Assembly: GCA_031772625.1 (NCBI GenBank)
Contig: CM062808.1
Span: 138,300,605-138,364,604 of the forward strand
Direction: 5' to 3'
Length of the DNA: 64,000 nucleotides
DNA from: Pinus tabuliformis
Lineage: Eukaryota > Streptophyta > Pinopsida > Pinales > Pinaceae
The notes below the pieces were generated by a model, which was not told the origin of the DNA, did not search any database, and saw nothing but the letters and a program-made list of their open reading frames with translations. Below are positions 1 through 10,536 of the stretch, one piece after another. Numbering within the stretch: the first letter of the stretch is position 1; the number at the start of each line of letters is the position of its first letter. The position numbers and the translations under genes were made by a program.

Positions 1-376
1 TTAGTACCAAGCAAAATAGACCTATAGTAGATACCAATATTATCAAAACCAAACCAGTGATCAAACCAGAAAACCCTCTGAACTGAGAACCCCTCTTAAC
101 TGAGAACCGGTCAGAACTGAACCAAACTCGATAGAAAAACCAGACCAAAAAAACGGTTCTCCATATAAAATCCAATAAGGTTGGAACCACTCTCAAACAT
201 CCCTTGTCATTTCAAGGTAATGTTGAAAATTGAAGTAAAAGGAAATAATGAAAATGAAAGGTAACATGGAACGTCACTTTTACTATGAATTGCCTAGCAA
301 TAATAGGGTCATAGGCTTGACATTACACTTCCCACACAAAGGTTCTTGAAACTCAAGAGGGGCATTTCTGAGCATC

Positions 377-411
377 CCCATCAAAAGGGGTGCACCCCTT
401 TTTTAATGGGG
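377..411. repeat. Palindrome in GC-rich patch
   Basis: A perfect 20-bp palindrome sits at 383-402 (AAAAGGGGTG and its mirror). It is extended imperfectly on both sides by CCCCAT and ATGGGG, so the whole stretch could fold into a hairpin. It lies in a C/G-run-rich segment (about 360-560) that contrasts with the AT-rich intron around it. No transposon family is recognised. Confidence 0.7.
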
Positions 412-3400
412 TTCACCCAGAAGCACCCCTTTTTGGGTAGATGCGGCCCCCACACTGAGGAGATGTTCTCCCCTTCCCCTACGTTCTCCCGACCTCCCCA
501 AAAGGGTGAGGTGGGGAAACATTTCCCCAAGTGTCCCCCCATCCCAGATGCATGGGAAATGTAGGAAGCACCACCATGAGGTCATAATAGTGTCATACAA
601 CAAGAAAATCCTGATTCAGTGAAAATTTTAGGGGATAAGTTTCCCAAATAGGGTAATTTTCCATGCCTTTTCCAAAAAGATAGTCAATTTCCATTTTTAA
701 AACTGATTCACCCAAATATTATAGCATACAATTATTTTATCTTGATCATCAAAATTTTATGGAGATAAAATCACTACAAATTTGACTAATTTTTCAAAAA
801 TATCGTCAAAAATTTATAGTTTGCATATCAACAACTAATAAGATTCGCCAAGGTTTTCACACTTCCAAGATAAATTTCCATCCTTGAAATTTTCCATGCC
901 CAAATCCCACACATGAAATAGGGAAATGCAGCTCTCACAATCCAAGACAGACCGAACATTGTAATTTGTTACTGTCAACCCTAACCATGGAGAAGGTGTT
1001 ATAGTTTAGAACTGTTAGTGTATCTTGTTATATGCAACAGACTGGAGCAGCAAGAAAAGCTATAGACATTACTTATCACCAATGTCACAGAGTTTACAGA
1101 ACTTGAACCTTGAGGTTTGAAATTCACCTAACCTCGAAAATATTTTCAAATTCAAGTCAGCCTCAATGAAGAGTTCATTTCAATTTTGCTTTTCCATCTG
1201 CTTTTGCTTTATGCTACAGGGTCTACAGTACTTTAGTTTTGGAGTTCAAACTACTCTAATTTTGAAGTCTCGTTTAAATTCAAACTTAATTCACCCCACT
1301 AATTTGGTTTGGCCCATAGGACATGCAGATAAAGGATTTCTATCATAGGCAATACAGTCATCTATATTGGCCTTTTACCACTATAATGAAAACACGCATA
1401 GGCATCCAGTGTATATTGTATGTGGGCCATTGTGCCTCCAAGAGACAATGAGACAATGATTATACGTAAAGTTTGTGCCAAGAGAGTGCCAAGAAACCAT
1501 CGAAGGAGCTGCACTCGCGCAGAGAAGATTATCGCTTTGGCAGCTTAGGCAAGTAAGCATTATCCCTTTTTAATTACATCACAACGATGTAGTTGGCATA
1601 ATTTATTTCATACATACTGTTTAATATATGTTTAAAAAGTAACATATAAATATTATAATGAATTCTATATTAAATTTAATTAAATTTTATATTAAGTTAA
1701 CGATATTTTATACACACACATAAAGGAGCAACATTATCTGTATTATAAGCATTAAAAATTTAATATATGAATATTAGATTGGGTTAAACATTAAATTTAA
1801 GTATATTTTATATTAAATTTAATGACAAGTCTCATGAGAGCCTTATTAGAAAATACGGGTTCAAATCAAATTTAAATGTTCTTGAACTCAAACCATGTGA
1901 CATAGCTGATCACATGCAGAAAGGATACATAGTAGAGTATGCCATGATTTCAGCAGTGAACAGACTTCACAGTCCCCAACTTCTGTGACGACTTGTCATC
2001 AAACCATGACATTATACGAAGAACTAAACTGGTTAAAGGTGAAAAAACAAATCATCAAGGGGATTAAAAATCAACCGCCATAAAATTATGACGAGAGAAT
2101 GCAGAAAATGAACAGGAAATCCAAAAAACCCATCCCCAGGAGGTTTCATGGATGCAGCAAGAAAAGTTGAGGAGAATTCCAAGGAGCTAATGGACGCCAT
2201 ACATGCAGAACTCATTAAATATAAAAGTGCAAATACAGGTACAAGATGCATAGACCAATCATCTCAACTGATACAAGCTGCTCGAACAGAACTACCAAAG
2301 ATGGTGATGGTGATGTAGAACCCCAAGGTCCTCTGGAAAGAGTTGAACGTTACAGTGAAATAACATGAAAATAACAGAACGCCCAAGCAATGGCTGTCCA
2401 GCATAAAAAGCCTTTGCAGGATACACGCCAAAAGGAAAAGATGATCGAATAGTACAGCATAAACTTCACAGAGTACAAGGTAAAGAATGGGATCAAAAGT
2501 ATGACTTCAGGCAAAACAAGAGACGCTGAAAGGCTACACACAGATCATTTCAAATTGGGGTAACAATTCAATACCAGTAATTCAGTTGATTCAGGCTTTC
2601 CCCAGACCATTGGACAACAAGCCTCACTTTGCCCATCTTCAAGGATGGTGAAACTAACGATCCAATAAACTGAAGAACCATTATGAGAAGCTCAATATTC
2701 GCTAGATTAATTGGCCAAAAAAATTCCATTATAGACCACTGCCTCACATTAAGACATAAAATAAAAGACGTATAATAACAGAGATGAGGAACTACTAATA
2801 CAATGCTGAGAGATAAACTCAGGGAGACAGTTATTCCCAATTTGTATGGGAAAAGAAAACGCAAAAATATGCTCTAGAGAACCACTGGAAATACCCTAGG
2901 AGTTAAAACATTTATGAGAATTTACTTGACGGTTTAAATTCAAGAAAGCAGCTCTAAGAGTTGAAAATTGCTCTCAACTTGTGAACTATCTTCTCACCTT
3001 CTGAACTGTATTGAACAAAAGAGTTATAGGATTGTAGTGTGCTATCCACTCTTTCGACATCAATCATGCCTATATTCAAAAGTTTCTATGAGGACCTAGC
3101 ACAACAAAGAACAATAGAGTACAAAAACACATGATAGAAGGCTTCGCACTGATAAAAAAGAGCAGCTCCATATGAGATCTCGTTGGCTGAAACAACACTA
3201 TTTCATACACTGGCTGCAACTATAAGGCTGCTACCATACAGACAAAGATTGATTACCATATAAAGCAATAAAATCCTAACAAAAATCAGCCCAAAAATAA
3301 AACTAAAAGACGAAAGAATAGTCAGTAATCAAAAAAAGTCGACAACTTGGGGAATGGCAAATAACAGAGGAAGAATTCCCTACGCAAAAGAAAGAGTTGA

Positions 3401-3902
3401 GAATACATAGGAATGTTATGGGACAGGGAAATAGAGGATGCATATCAGAAGAACGCAACTAACTGTTGGAGCACTTCAACACACATGGGGAAATAAAAGC
3501 TCAGAACTAATTTATGCTCATCATCCCATTACAAGAAAAATAACCAATAGCAGAGCTAAGGAAAAGCTACACATGCTAAGATGTGCGTTAGGAAGACAGG
3601 CAAAACTAAGAGATCAATGGGTGAAGACATAACATGCCATGAAACAGGAGGATGGGACCAACCAACAGATCTATAGAAGGAGAGAACACGTGAGAAAAAG
3701 TGTAAACGGAGAGAACATGCCAGGAATGTGGAAAATGGGAGAAACGGAGAGATATGCCAGATATGTGGTTAACAAGTTGTGGAAACAGAGAAGCATTTCT
3801 TAATGATTTGTGAGGCCTACACACATCAATAAGAGGCCAAAAAATCTGATCAGCAATTGGGATACAACTTTCACCAGTGGAGGTAGGGGCCACAGCAACT
3901 AT

Positions 3903-4169
3903 GGTCACAAGATTGATACAAGTCAGACATAGGATATAGAAGAACAGCAGCGGAAGCATAATGTAGCGTACAAGGAGGAGCATATGAAAAAAAAGGCCAG
4001 ATCTCAAATATTCTCTGCCCCATGATCTGGGTTTTGGTCACAAGATTGATACAGGTCAGACATAGGATATAGAAGAACAGCAGCGGAAGCATAATGTAGC
4101 GTACAAGGAGGAGCATATGAAAAAAAAGGCCAGATGACTCAAATATTCTCTGCCCCATGATCTGGGTTT
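3903..4169. repeat. Tandem duplication, unit about 133 bp, in intron 4
   Basis: Two head-to-tail copies, 3,903-4,035 and 4,036-4,169, both start GGTCACAAGATTGATACA and end with CTGGGTTT. They differ by about one substitution and a 2-bp indel, so the duplication is recent compared with the retrotransposon divergence elsewhere in the window. The short ORFs that cross it are by-products of the duplication. Confidence 0.9.
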
Positions 4170-4401
4170 CAAAGGCCACTTGGGCTCAAGCATGGTTTAA
4201 CATATCATATCCGCTCAAGAGCAATGATTACAGTGAGCAATGCATTTCTTATGACCATGTACTAATTCAATACTATTACGTAACAATTATCGGTTTAATA
4301 CATCACAATACGCAAATTACATTACTTAGTCAGATATTTATGAGAATATACTTGACGATCAAAAATAATGTAATGCTATTAACATAATTTTACTGCAATA
4401 C

Positions 4402-4452
4402 CTTGTCATAATCCGCCTCCAATTTCACCAACGGTGCAAAAACATTTTGATA
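4402..4452 (-). CDS. UPF1: UPF1 exon 4 (17 codons)
   Basis: This is a 51-bp micro-exon encoding YQNVFAPLVKLEADYDK (residues 307-323). It matches the known plant block immediately after EDAYQ. Acceptor TTTTTGCAG|TATCAAAATG and donor GACAAG|GTATTG give phase 0. It is too short to stand out as an ORF, but the residue match and both splice sites make it secure. The next exon is not found downstream to position 1. Confidence 0.93.
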
Positions 4453-4650
4453 CTGCAAAAAGGGAGTGTTGTTGTTAATGACTCCTTTACAATCTTGAAC
4501 AGTAAACATTAAAATAGTGAGCAATCTTGTCATTGAAAACAGAACAAAGAAGAGTACATATGCTAAATTGAAGCCAGGGAACTCGTTATAGAGAAATATG
4601 CATTCAAATTTCGAACAGTAGCCCAACATCATTAAAATTTCCTACTGTAC

Positions 4651-4821
4651 CTGATACGCATCTTCATATTTTAAAGCAACAGGTTGCGGCTCATCATCTA
4701 CACCGGGCTTCTCGAGATCTTCAAGGGTCGCATCAGGGCTTGTTTTCCAAAGTTCTTCTACTTTGTTGATTTGTTGAGCACTGATATGGCGTGCCCTCAG
4801 TTGCTCCTGCTCTGAAGGTAT
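4651..4821 (-). CDS. UPF1: UPF1 exon 3
   Basis: The exon encodes 57 residues (250-306), [20 protein letters not shown] through [16 protein letters not shown] to YEDAYQ. This is the highly conserved linker between the CH domain and the 1B/helicase region. Acceptor CCACAG|ATACC and donor CAG|GTACAG are canonical and phase 0. Confidence 0.95.
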
Positions 4822-4961
4822 CTGTGGATAAATAAACGACAACTTATTACCTTGGCTGTTTGACATTTGGAAAATAACATATGTGCCGATGTTGAAGAAA
4901 TACAAAGCCAACCTAACAAAAAATACTCTGGACTAAGAAAAAATAAGTATGCAAAACAGAC

Positions 4962-5213
4962 CTTGACGAGCCACTGTAGAAAGCATCTATCATCGATTAG
5001 CGGGCACCATTGGCTTAGATCCCAGTTCATATCTTTCAGCGCGTTGACACTCAAGCAAGGTTCTCTACATAAAAGAACAACAACGCTTTCCGTTTTGGCA
5101 GAAATGAATCCCAATAAAAACACATTTCTGCAACCACAATTGTAACACTCGAGAATAGTCTCCCCCAAAGGACTGTCTTTATGTAGACAGACTTCTTTAT
5201 GTTTTGCTCGAAC
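4962..5213 (-). CDS. UPF1: UPF1 exon 2 (Cys-His domain, second half)
   Basis: The exon encodes 84 residues (166-249), from [19 protein letters not shown] through [15 protein letters not shown] and LLCREPC to CFLQWLVK. These complete the zinc-binding CH domain that contacts UPF2. Acceptor GGACAG|GTTCGA and donor AAG|GTCTG are both canonical, and the phase is 0. The exon lines up without gaps against my recollection of Arabidopsis UPF1, so this copy looks functional over this span. Confidence 0.96.
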
Positions 5214-5361
5214 CTGTCCAAGACGAGCAATATGATAAAAACACATTAGCCAGATGGCAGCAAATGCAACGATTATTTTCTACAGAGCGCAAGGGGGGGT
5301 TTATACAATTGTAAAATGACAGAATAGAGAATGACCCAATAAAGAATCAGAATTCGCTTAC

Positions 5362-5856
5362 CAGATGACTAACAATATGTGAACCGGAAGTATTGCCCCT
5401 GGAGTTGCAGAACCATTTCCTACACGACGGAACATTGCAGCGAACAATACAAGCAGGATTATGAATCCCGCAGTACTTACAGGCGTGCTGGGGGGTGTCC
5501 CTCTTGGAATATTCATTGTTATCGTCCTCACACCCAGGTTCTTCGAAATTAAGCCCGCTCATACCGCCAGCAAGGGCATCCCCACTTATACCCGCTTGAC
5601 TATTCCTTTGTTTCCCTTCATTTCCAGTTTCCGTGTTCAGATTAAGGCCCGACGTGGCACCAATGAGATCATTTGCATCCGAAGGCTGAGACCCATCTGC
5701 CCAAACAGGAGACCTGATGGGCTGGCTGAGCTCAGTAAACTCGGGGTAATCATAGTCATCTCCCTGTGTATTGAATTCGAGAAAAGTATACGCATCCCCG
5801 TGAGGCTGTGTGGAGGCCTCGTAAATGTTGTGCGGTGATACTGGCTTGTCCGCCAT
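5362..5856 (-). CDS. UPF1: UPF1 exon 1 (RNA helicase, nonsense-mediated decay), start of gene
   Basis: UPF1 is the ATP-dependent RNA helicase that marks premature stop codons in nonsense-mediated mRNA decay. It acts in the cytoplasm with UPF2 and UPF3. Exon 1 encodes residues 1-165. It opens MADKPVSPHN, carries the plant-conserved YTFLEFNTQGDDYDYPEF block near residue 24-41, a low-complexity acidic and Gly/Ser linker, then the first half of the Cys-His-rich UPF2-binding domain (HACKYCGIHNPAC, CRKWFCNSRGNTSGSHIV). The form with CNVPSCRKWFCNSRG is the plant one, as in Arabidopsis UPF1/LBA1. The start is chosen because ATG-GCG is in a good plant context and no upstream in-frame homology is seen. 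The donor is CTG|GTAAGC at 5,361 (phase 0). With exons 2-4 only 323 of roughly 1,250 residues are in the window. The helicase core is not present. Confidence 0.96.
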
Positions 5857-6290
5857 TGTAAAACCCTAGAAACCCTCGTTTGCCCCACAAAATCACCCAC
5901 TCTAACAGAGCCCCAGATGGTGCAAAAACGAGATTTTTGATGAAAATACGGAATACCCAGAAACGATTTCAAAAAGTCGAATACCTTTAACAAAGAAGTG
6001 GAAAAAGGGCTTTGAACTGTTTACTCGAAAGAAGAATTTTAGATGATAATGGCGCACTGAGGGTTCTGTGCGCGTGGAAATTGCAACGCTCCGGCTCTTG
6101 TACAGCGTTTCCCCGCAGGCGTTTCGCCTTTGAAGCTGACTAAATTCAAAACGCGCACGGATCTCGCCTGAATATGAAGCTTAATCGATCGATACTCGCT
6201 AACAACAGAAAACCAAAACCAGACAGAGCAGAGAGGAAAGGAAAGGCGAGAATTAGGAATAATAATATGCACGTCTATATAAAAGAGACC
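5857..6290 (-). promoter_or_regulatory. UPF1 5' UTR and core promoter
   Basis: Reading the minus strand upstream of the ATG, there is a TATATAGA box at about 6,274-6,283. A pyrimidine-rich patch at about 6,220-6,250 (CGCCTTTCCTTTCCTCTC) follows it, of the kind common near plant transcription starts. Transcription would then begin around 6,240-6,250, giving a 5' UTR of some 390 nt. The start site is inferred from these motifs, not demonstrated. Confidence 0.55.
5861..5877 (-). promoter_or_regulatory. Telo-box motif just upstream of the UPF1 start codon
   Basis: Two nearly adjacent AAACCCT units (5,861-5,867 and 5,870-5,876) read TAGGGTTT-like on the coding strand, 4 to 20 nt upstream of the ATG. 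Telo-boxes are known near the 5' ends of plant ribosomal-protein and translation-related genes. A regulatory role here is inference. Confidence 0.5.
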
Positions 6291-6300
6291 CCAAAAGAGC

Positions 6301-8884
6301 ACACGCCGATTTTATTCATGGTGTGGGGTATCGATCGGAGTTATCATTAACCATGACATGTGGTTGCGTCTGGACCGGGATTAGGGTATTCGGGTTAAGG
6401 GAAAGTGCTTTGTCGTGTTAGAGAAGCTTGCGTGGGACATTTGGAGAATGTGGTTAACGCGTGCGCATTTATTAGGGTATTTGCATGCGAGCCTAGTGGC
6501 TTGTGCTTATTACCGAGGCTTCACCTCGGCACAGGCAATTAAAACATCAGTTTCGGTCAGGGACACTGTGTCTCTGCACTTCTATAGCCTCTCCCAGGGG
6601 AGTAATGTATTTGTAGTCACACTAAGGTAATGTGAACCATATCCAGCAAAGTAATGATTTGGCATCGTGTTATAAATGTGTAATTTGGACAATGTGTTTA
6701 AGTAGTATTTAGACATTGTTGAGATTTCTTTGGGGTCATAAATATATATTCAATGTAGGTGTATTAATACAAGTTAATAAGTGGGCGGTTTGTTAATGTT
6801 GAAATTTAACAATTATAATAAAGTGTTTTTCATTTTCTTAAATATGTACTAGTATACTTGGGGAGGTAGATGGATATGAAAAGTTTTATATTTTTTTAAT
6901 ATGTTATGGTTGTGTCATTTTAAATTTAAGGGTTGATTTAATTGGTTAAATTATTTTGTTAATGGGAAGTCACAAAGTTGATTCTCCTCAATGCATTTGG
7001 GATTAGGGTCTTCTAATAAGGATCTTTTTGGGTCAATCCGCTTGGATATTTCTTCAAAAGAAAAAATGCATGCAACACCTCATAATTGCCAATAAGTTGG
7101 TGGATGGTAGTGAGCTAGTAAGAGTGATATTTGTGTTGTGAGTTTCATTATATTCCTCGCATTCCATGATCTACTTTTATTAGTAATAAAAAATGAGGTT
7201 GAGTGATTTGTGCATCGATACAACATTTGATCGTGATAAAGCTTCTTTATCGTTCATCACCCCAAACTCTTGTTCCTTGTCACAACCACCTTAACCATGT
7301 CCCACATGTGATCTTTAACGGAACATGTAACCTTCTTAAGTAAAGCAAAGGCATGGGACACTCGTCTAGATGCATGCAACCAAACATGACACAACATGTC
7401 GCTTTGAGAAAGTGTGATGAATATTTACTATGTTAATGGACAATGCCCATGTTTTTCCACATCATCATCTAATTCCACCACCTAGGATTGCCACTTCTAC
7501 CTCTAGTGCAAGGAGGACCATAATTATTTGAGAGAGGACTCCTTATTCATCCATTGATACCCTGTGAATTACAACAAACTCTTCTCAACCCTTGGGGTGA
7601 CCATTAGAGTGCAAACAACAAGATTTTTCGTAATGAACTCTTGTTCCTTGTCATGATTGTTTGGTTTGATTTGCCAAGTGGTTGAGCAAAATTAAACTTG
7701 TTGTGAGAGGAGTTGCACTACTACAACATAACATAAATTCTTAAGGTTGGAGCAAAGCAAGAAATAATTTGTAAAATAAAAATTAAATGGATTAACATGC
7801 AAATGAACAAGAAATAAACAAGAGACAAGATGGTGGGAAGCAAACTTTTTCTTCAATTGCCAATTGAACAAAGCTCTGATGATCTTTGATGAGACACAAA
7901 AGAGGATTGTGTTAAGCAAGGTGGACCTACTCCAATGCCCTTAAGGAAGGAGGCTCTTTTGTTTCCCCTTTGTTGGCTCTATCTCAATGCCAAGAAGCTT
8001 GCAAGCTTTTCGGTGATAGAAAACTTGCCAAATGTGATAATGTTATCACATGCAATGCTTGGCAGCTATGTAAACTATCACAAAAGTTGGGCAGCATAAC
8101 ATTACCTTCACTTCTGTTTTTAAATGTTTGCCCATGGATTTTTATTTATAGATTTTTTCAGCTCCATTAAAGCTAGCTCCAAGTGTGAATGGAGCCCAAT
8201 CCAAGTGAGGATTTCGATGCATGAAGAGACTTTTAGGCTACCAAATGACCATTCATATGTGATGTTGGGCTCTGAACCAACAATGTCCAAGCTTGACCTT
8301 GAATTCTAGTGGGATGTGGGCATTTATTATGTCAAAAGTTGGTGAGATTTATTCTCTTGCAAATCTATGCAATTATTAAAGGAATGATCATGTGGATCGC
8401 ACAAAAGCCTCGTTATGAGTTTACGTGGATGAATTAAAACCTACTTTTGTATAGTTTTTCACTGCTTTTTAGTCATTGATTTAATTACCATGGGTAACCT
8501 TTCCCATGTTATGATGTTGACCTTTTCAACAATCACATGTGTCGCATTGTGAGCAATTTTTAGGTGATAACATGACCACCTCAACCATGATCCACACCCA
8601 TGCTTTAACGTGGCATGTGTCCTTATTTGGTGGAGCATATATGTGGCATCTCCAACGTATCAACTTGAATAAGACTAAGTCAACACATTTATAGATTTTT
8701 TGACATCCATATTGAAATCTCCTTGATGAAATTAACACACCTGTGACCTTTAGTCGTCCAAGTTTACTAGGTCCACTCTCATGCCCTAAACAATGAATTA
8801 ATCTTTATAAATCACAATAGTTTGTTATGCTTCTAGTAACTTGCCTTTATAATCATTGCATTGATCACAAATTTTATGCATCCA
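6301..8884. other. Intergenic DNA, no gene recognised
   Basis: About 2.6 kb of AT-rich sequence upstream of UPF1. It contains only short ORFs without recognisable similarity, no LTR ends and no tRNA-like boxes. A weakly similar pair of segments (around 7,265-7,350 and 8,570-8,640, both with a CCACCT-AACCATG core) hints at an old dispersed repeat but is too diverged to name. Confidence 0.5.
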
Positions 8885-8894
8885 ATTATACAAA

Positions 8895-9070
8895 GATGTA
8901 AACTATTTCCAATTGGGTTTATATTGGGTGGTTAGGAGGAATGATATTTATCAGCCCCACCCAAGTTCAATTCTCGTAAGTGACATTTTGAGTTCACGAT
9001 GAGTATACTATTGTACTCGAGGGTTTGCCCTAGGCTTTATAACCTTGATTTAAAATTTAAAAAAAAAATG
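8895..9070 (+). mobile_element. Candidate tRNA-derived SINE
   Basis: The stretch has RNA polymerase III-type internal promoter boxes: a box A-like TGGGTGGTTAGG at 8,925-8,936 and a box B-like AGTTCAATTCTC at 8,964-8,975, 27 nt apart. It ends in an A-rich tail near 9,055-9,068. A 10-bp direct repeat ATTATACAAA flanks it (8,885-8,894 and 9,071-9,080), which would be the target-site duplication. Box A lies further from the 5' end than in a normal tRNA head, so the 5' boundary is uncertain. Confidence 0.5.
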
Positions 9071-9080
9071 ATTATACAAA

Positions 9081-9477
9081 ATCATCCAATGCATGTGTTA
9101 TAGTTACATTGTTTTGTATTCCTCCAATGAGAATATATAATTATCATAATTGTCTTCATATTGAAGAGTTGTAATCATTCCTTACTTTGCTTCAACTCAC
9201 TTTTTTACTAAATAAATGATGTGCATTTCAATGACTCTCTACATAGATGTGTTTTATATCTTGCCTCTATTCTTATTCTTTGTGTGTTTGGTTTTCTATT
9301 GTGCATTGCATTGACTTCGCTAAAGTATTGATATGCTTTTGCAATGATAATTGCATATGCTTATTGGAGTCTATTGTCACAAATAGCACAACCAACTTGA
9401 TAGTCATATGTAATACAACATAAGCTATAAGTATGACCATTGTTTTCATAGTTGAAGGAATTATGCCCCTAAATTGA
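9081..9477. other. Intergenic DNA, nothing recognised
   Basis: AT-rich sequence between the candidate SINE and the left limit of the inverted duplication. No coding or mobile signature is seen. Whether the duplication continued leftward cannot be judged, because its right-hand partner is interrupted by G5 at 56,491. Confidence 0.5.
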
Positions 9478-9926
9478 CTCATACCACCTTGGATTTAGTT
9501 CATTGAGTTATACCCACATTGTTGTGCCAATTATGTTTTTTTTCACTTACTGGTTCACTGATACCCAGGTCAGTGGGTAGCCGCTACGTCCAGGGTTTTA
9601 AACACTGAGTGGACGCCACCCGAAGGGCATCAACACCCCTCGGCCTATTTACTGACCTAACCCCAAGAGCTTTCGGGATTCGACCTTGTGACCTCCCATT
9701 GGGGAGGCACTTGATTTGACCGATTAAGCTAACTCTTGAGGCTATTGTGCCAATTATGTTATTTATTTATGAATTTATTTTTGTTATGGTCTAAAATAGT
9801 TTTAAGAATTTACTGTGCCTGGTGAATGTTTGAGTAAGTTGAGTTTATCATTATCATGATTTCACTAATTCCACTTACATGCTTCTAGATAAATTTGTTT
9901 ATAGCATGTTTTCGCACATAGTTGTT
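9478..9926 (+). repeat. Duplicated host flank, left copy
   Basis: Apart from the SINE at 9,538-9,744, this sequence matches the reverse complement of 56,264-56,490 almost base for base, from ACTCATACCACC to the CATAGTTGTT that abuts the G3 LTR. It is pre-insertion host DNA next to G3, so its presence twice in opposite orientation shows a segmental inverted duplication and not two independent G3 insertions. Confidence 0.85.
9538..9744 (-). mobile_element. tRNA-derived SINE with target-site duplication
   Basis: On the minus strand it starts with a tRNA-like head: box A TAGCTTAATCGG (9,720-9,731) and a box B-like GGTCGAATCCC (9,675-9,685), 34 nt apart. A body of about 110 nt follows, then an A tail (T run at 9,538-9,543 on the plus strand). 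A perfect 16-bp repeat, TTGTGCCAATTATGTT, flanks it at 9,522-9,537 and 9,745-9,760. The paralogous right arm (near 56,430-56,460) carries the target once with no insert, which is an empty site. No SINE family name is assigned. Confidence 0.9.
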
Positions 9927-10536
9927 TGATCCAGGTGGGTATTGGTGGCCACCCACCTATTCCAACTAGACCCCCAACTGGTTTCATTAGTTTCCTTCAT
10001 TATAACACAATTTACTATTTTAGCAGTTCTTCGAGTACTAAACTTCTAGAGTTTTTTTTACCCCCCAAATGACGCTTTTTCGAGGTTCGTAGTAGGCCCG
10101 TAGCCATAAGTAGGTGCTTGATGCAAATATTGTAGTACCTTGAGAGACCTTTCTAACAAGGTATCATACACGGCAAACGAAGATCATATGACCAAGTTAC
10201 GACCCTAGGAGGTTGGTTGTCCAACTAACCCCAATGGGGCCCACAAACTCTTAGCATTCCATCTCCTAGGGTTATGGTTTTCGTTGTTTAGGGTTTTCCC
10301 TTCGTTGTTAAATAATGAAAAGACCCTAAATCTCATTGTAACACAGTTCAATGGCTTGTAACTGCCACATCTCTTCTCAGAGATAAGCTACCATCATCTG
10401 AGCTAGTTTATTTCCATTTTGTATAAAAGCACATTTCAATTATTTGATATTAATGAAATGAAGATTTATTTTTGTTGCATCTTTGTGTTTATGTTTATAT
10501 CTGTATTATGTTTCATTCCTGCATAAGTCTGGATCA
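9927..10536 (+). repeat. G3 5' LTR, left arm
   Basis: This is a 610-bp LTR with short inverted ends TGATCC...GGATCA, followed after one base by a primer-binding site TGGTATCAAAGTGG (initiator-Met tRNA type) at 10,538-10,551. It matches the right-arm copy at 55,652-56,263 and, in part, the G3 3' LTR at 31,207-31,570. The short leader that follows is cut by G1 at 10,616, the same leader base as in the right arm. Confidence 0.85.

Larger units (their letters stand above)
1..4401 (-). other. UPF1 intron 4, partial (no later exon seen)
   Basis: This stretch follows the exon 4 donor site of UPF1 on the minus strand and shows no further UPF1 coding match. I looked for the next conserved block of plant UPF1 (beginning around the NLTVRWD segment) and did not find it, so the intron is at least 4.4 kb or the gene is broken here. 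The content is AT-rich unique-looking DNA with a GC-rich patch around 360-560 and a 133-bp tandem duplication near 3,903-4,169. Short ORFs here have no recognisable product. The other three UPF1 introns are only 140-200 bp, so this one is strongly out of proportion. Confidence 0.75.

Noticed and set aside
346-603. Overlapping frames on both strands in the GC-rich patch
   Set aside because: They are Pro/Gly-rich by composition and contain no motif. They follow from C and G runs.
2568-2864. Minus-strand frame of 98 codons considered as the next UPF1 exon
   Set aside because: It has no residue match to the conserved UPF1 region after YDK, and no suitable splice sites around a conserved block.
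5461-5838. Long plus-strand frame opposite UPF1 exon 1
   Set aside because: It is a shadow of the minus-strand coding exon. No independent start context or similarity is seen.
7265-8640. Possible diverged repeat pair (about 7,265-7,350 and 8,570-8,640)
   Set aside because: Similarity is limited to short words. It could be chance in AT-rich DNA and is not worth a feature.
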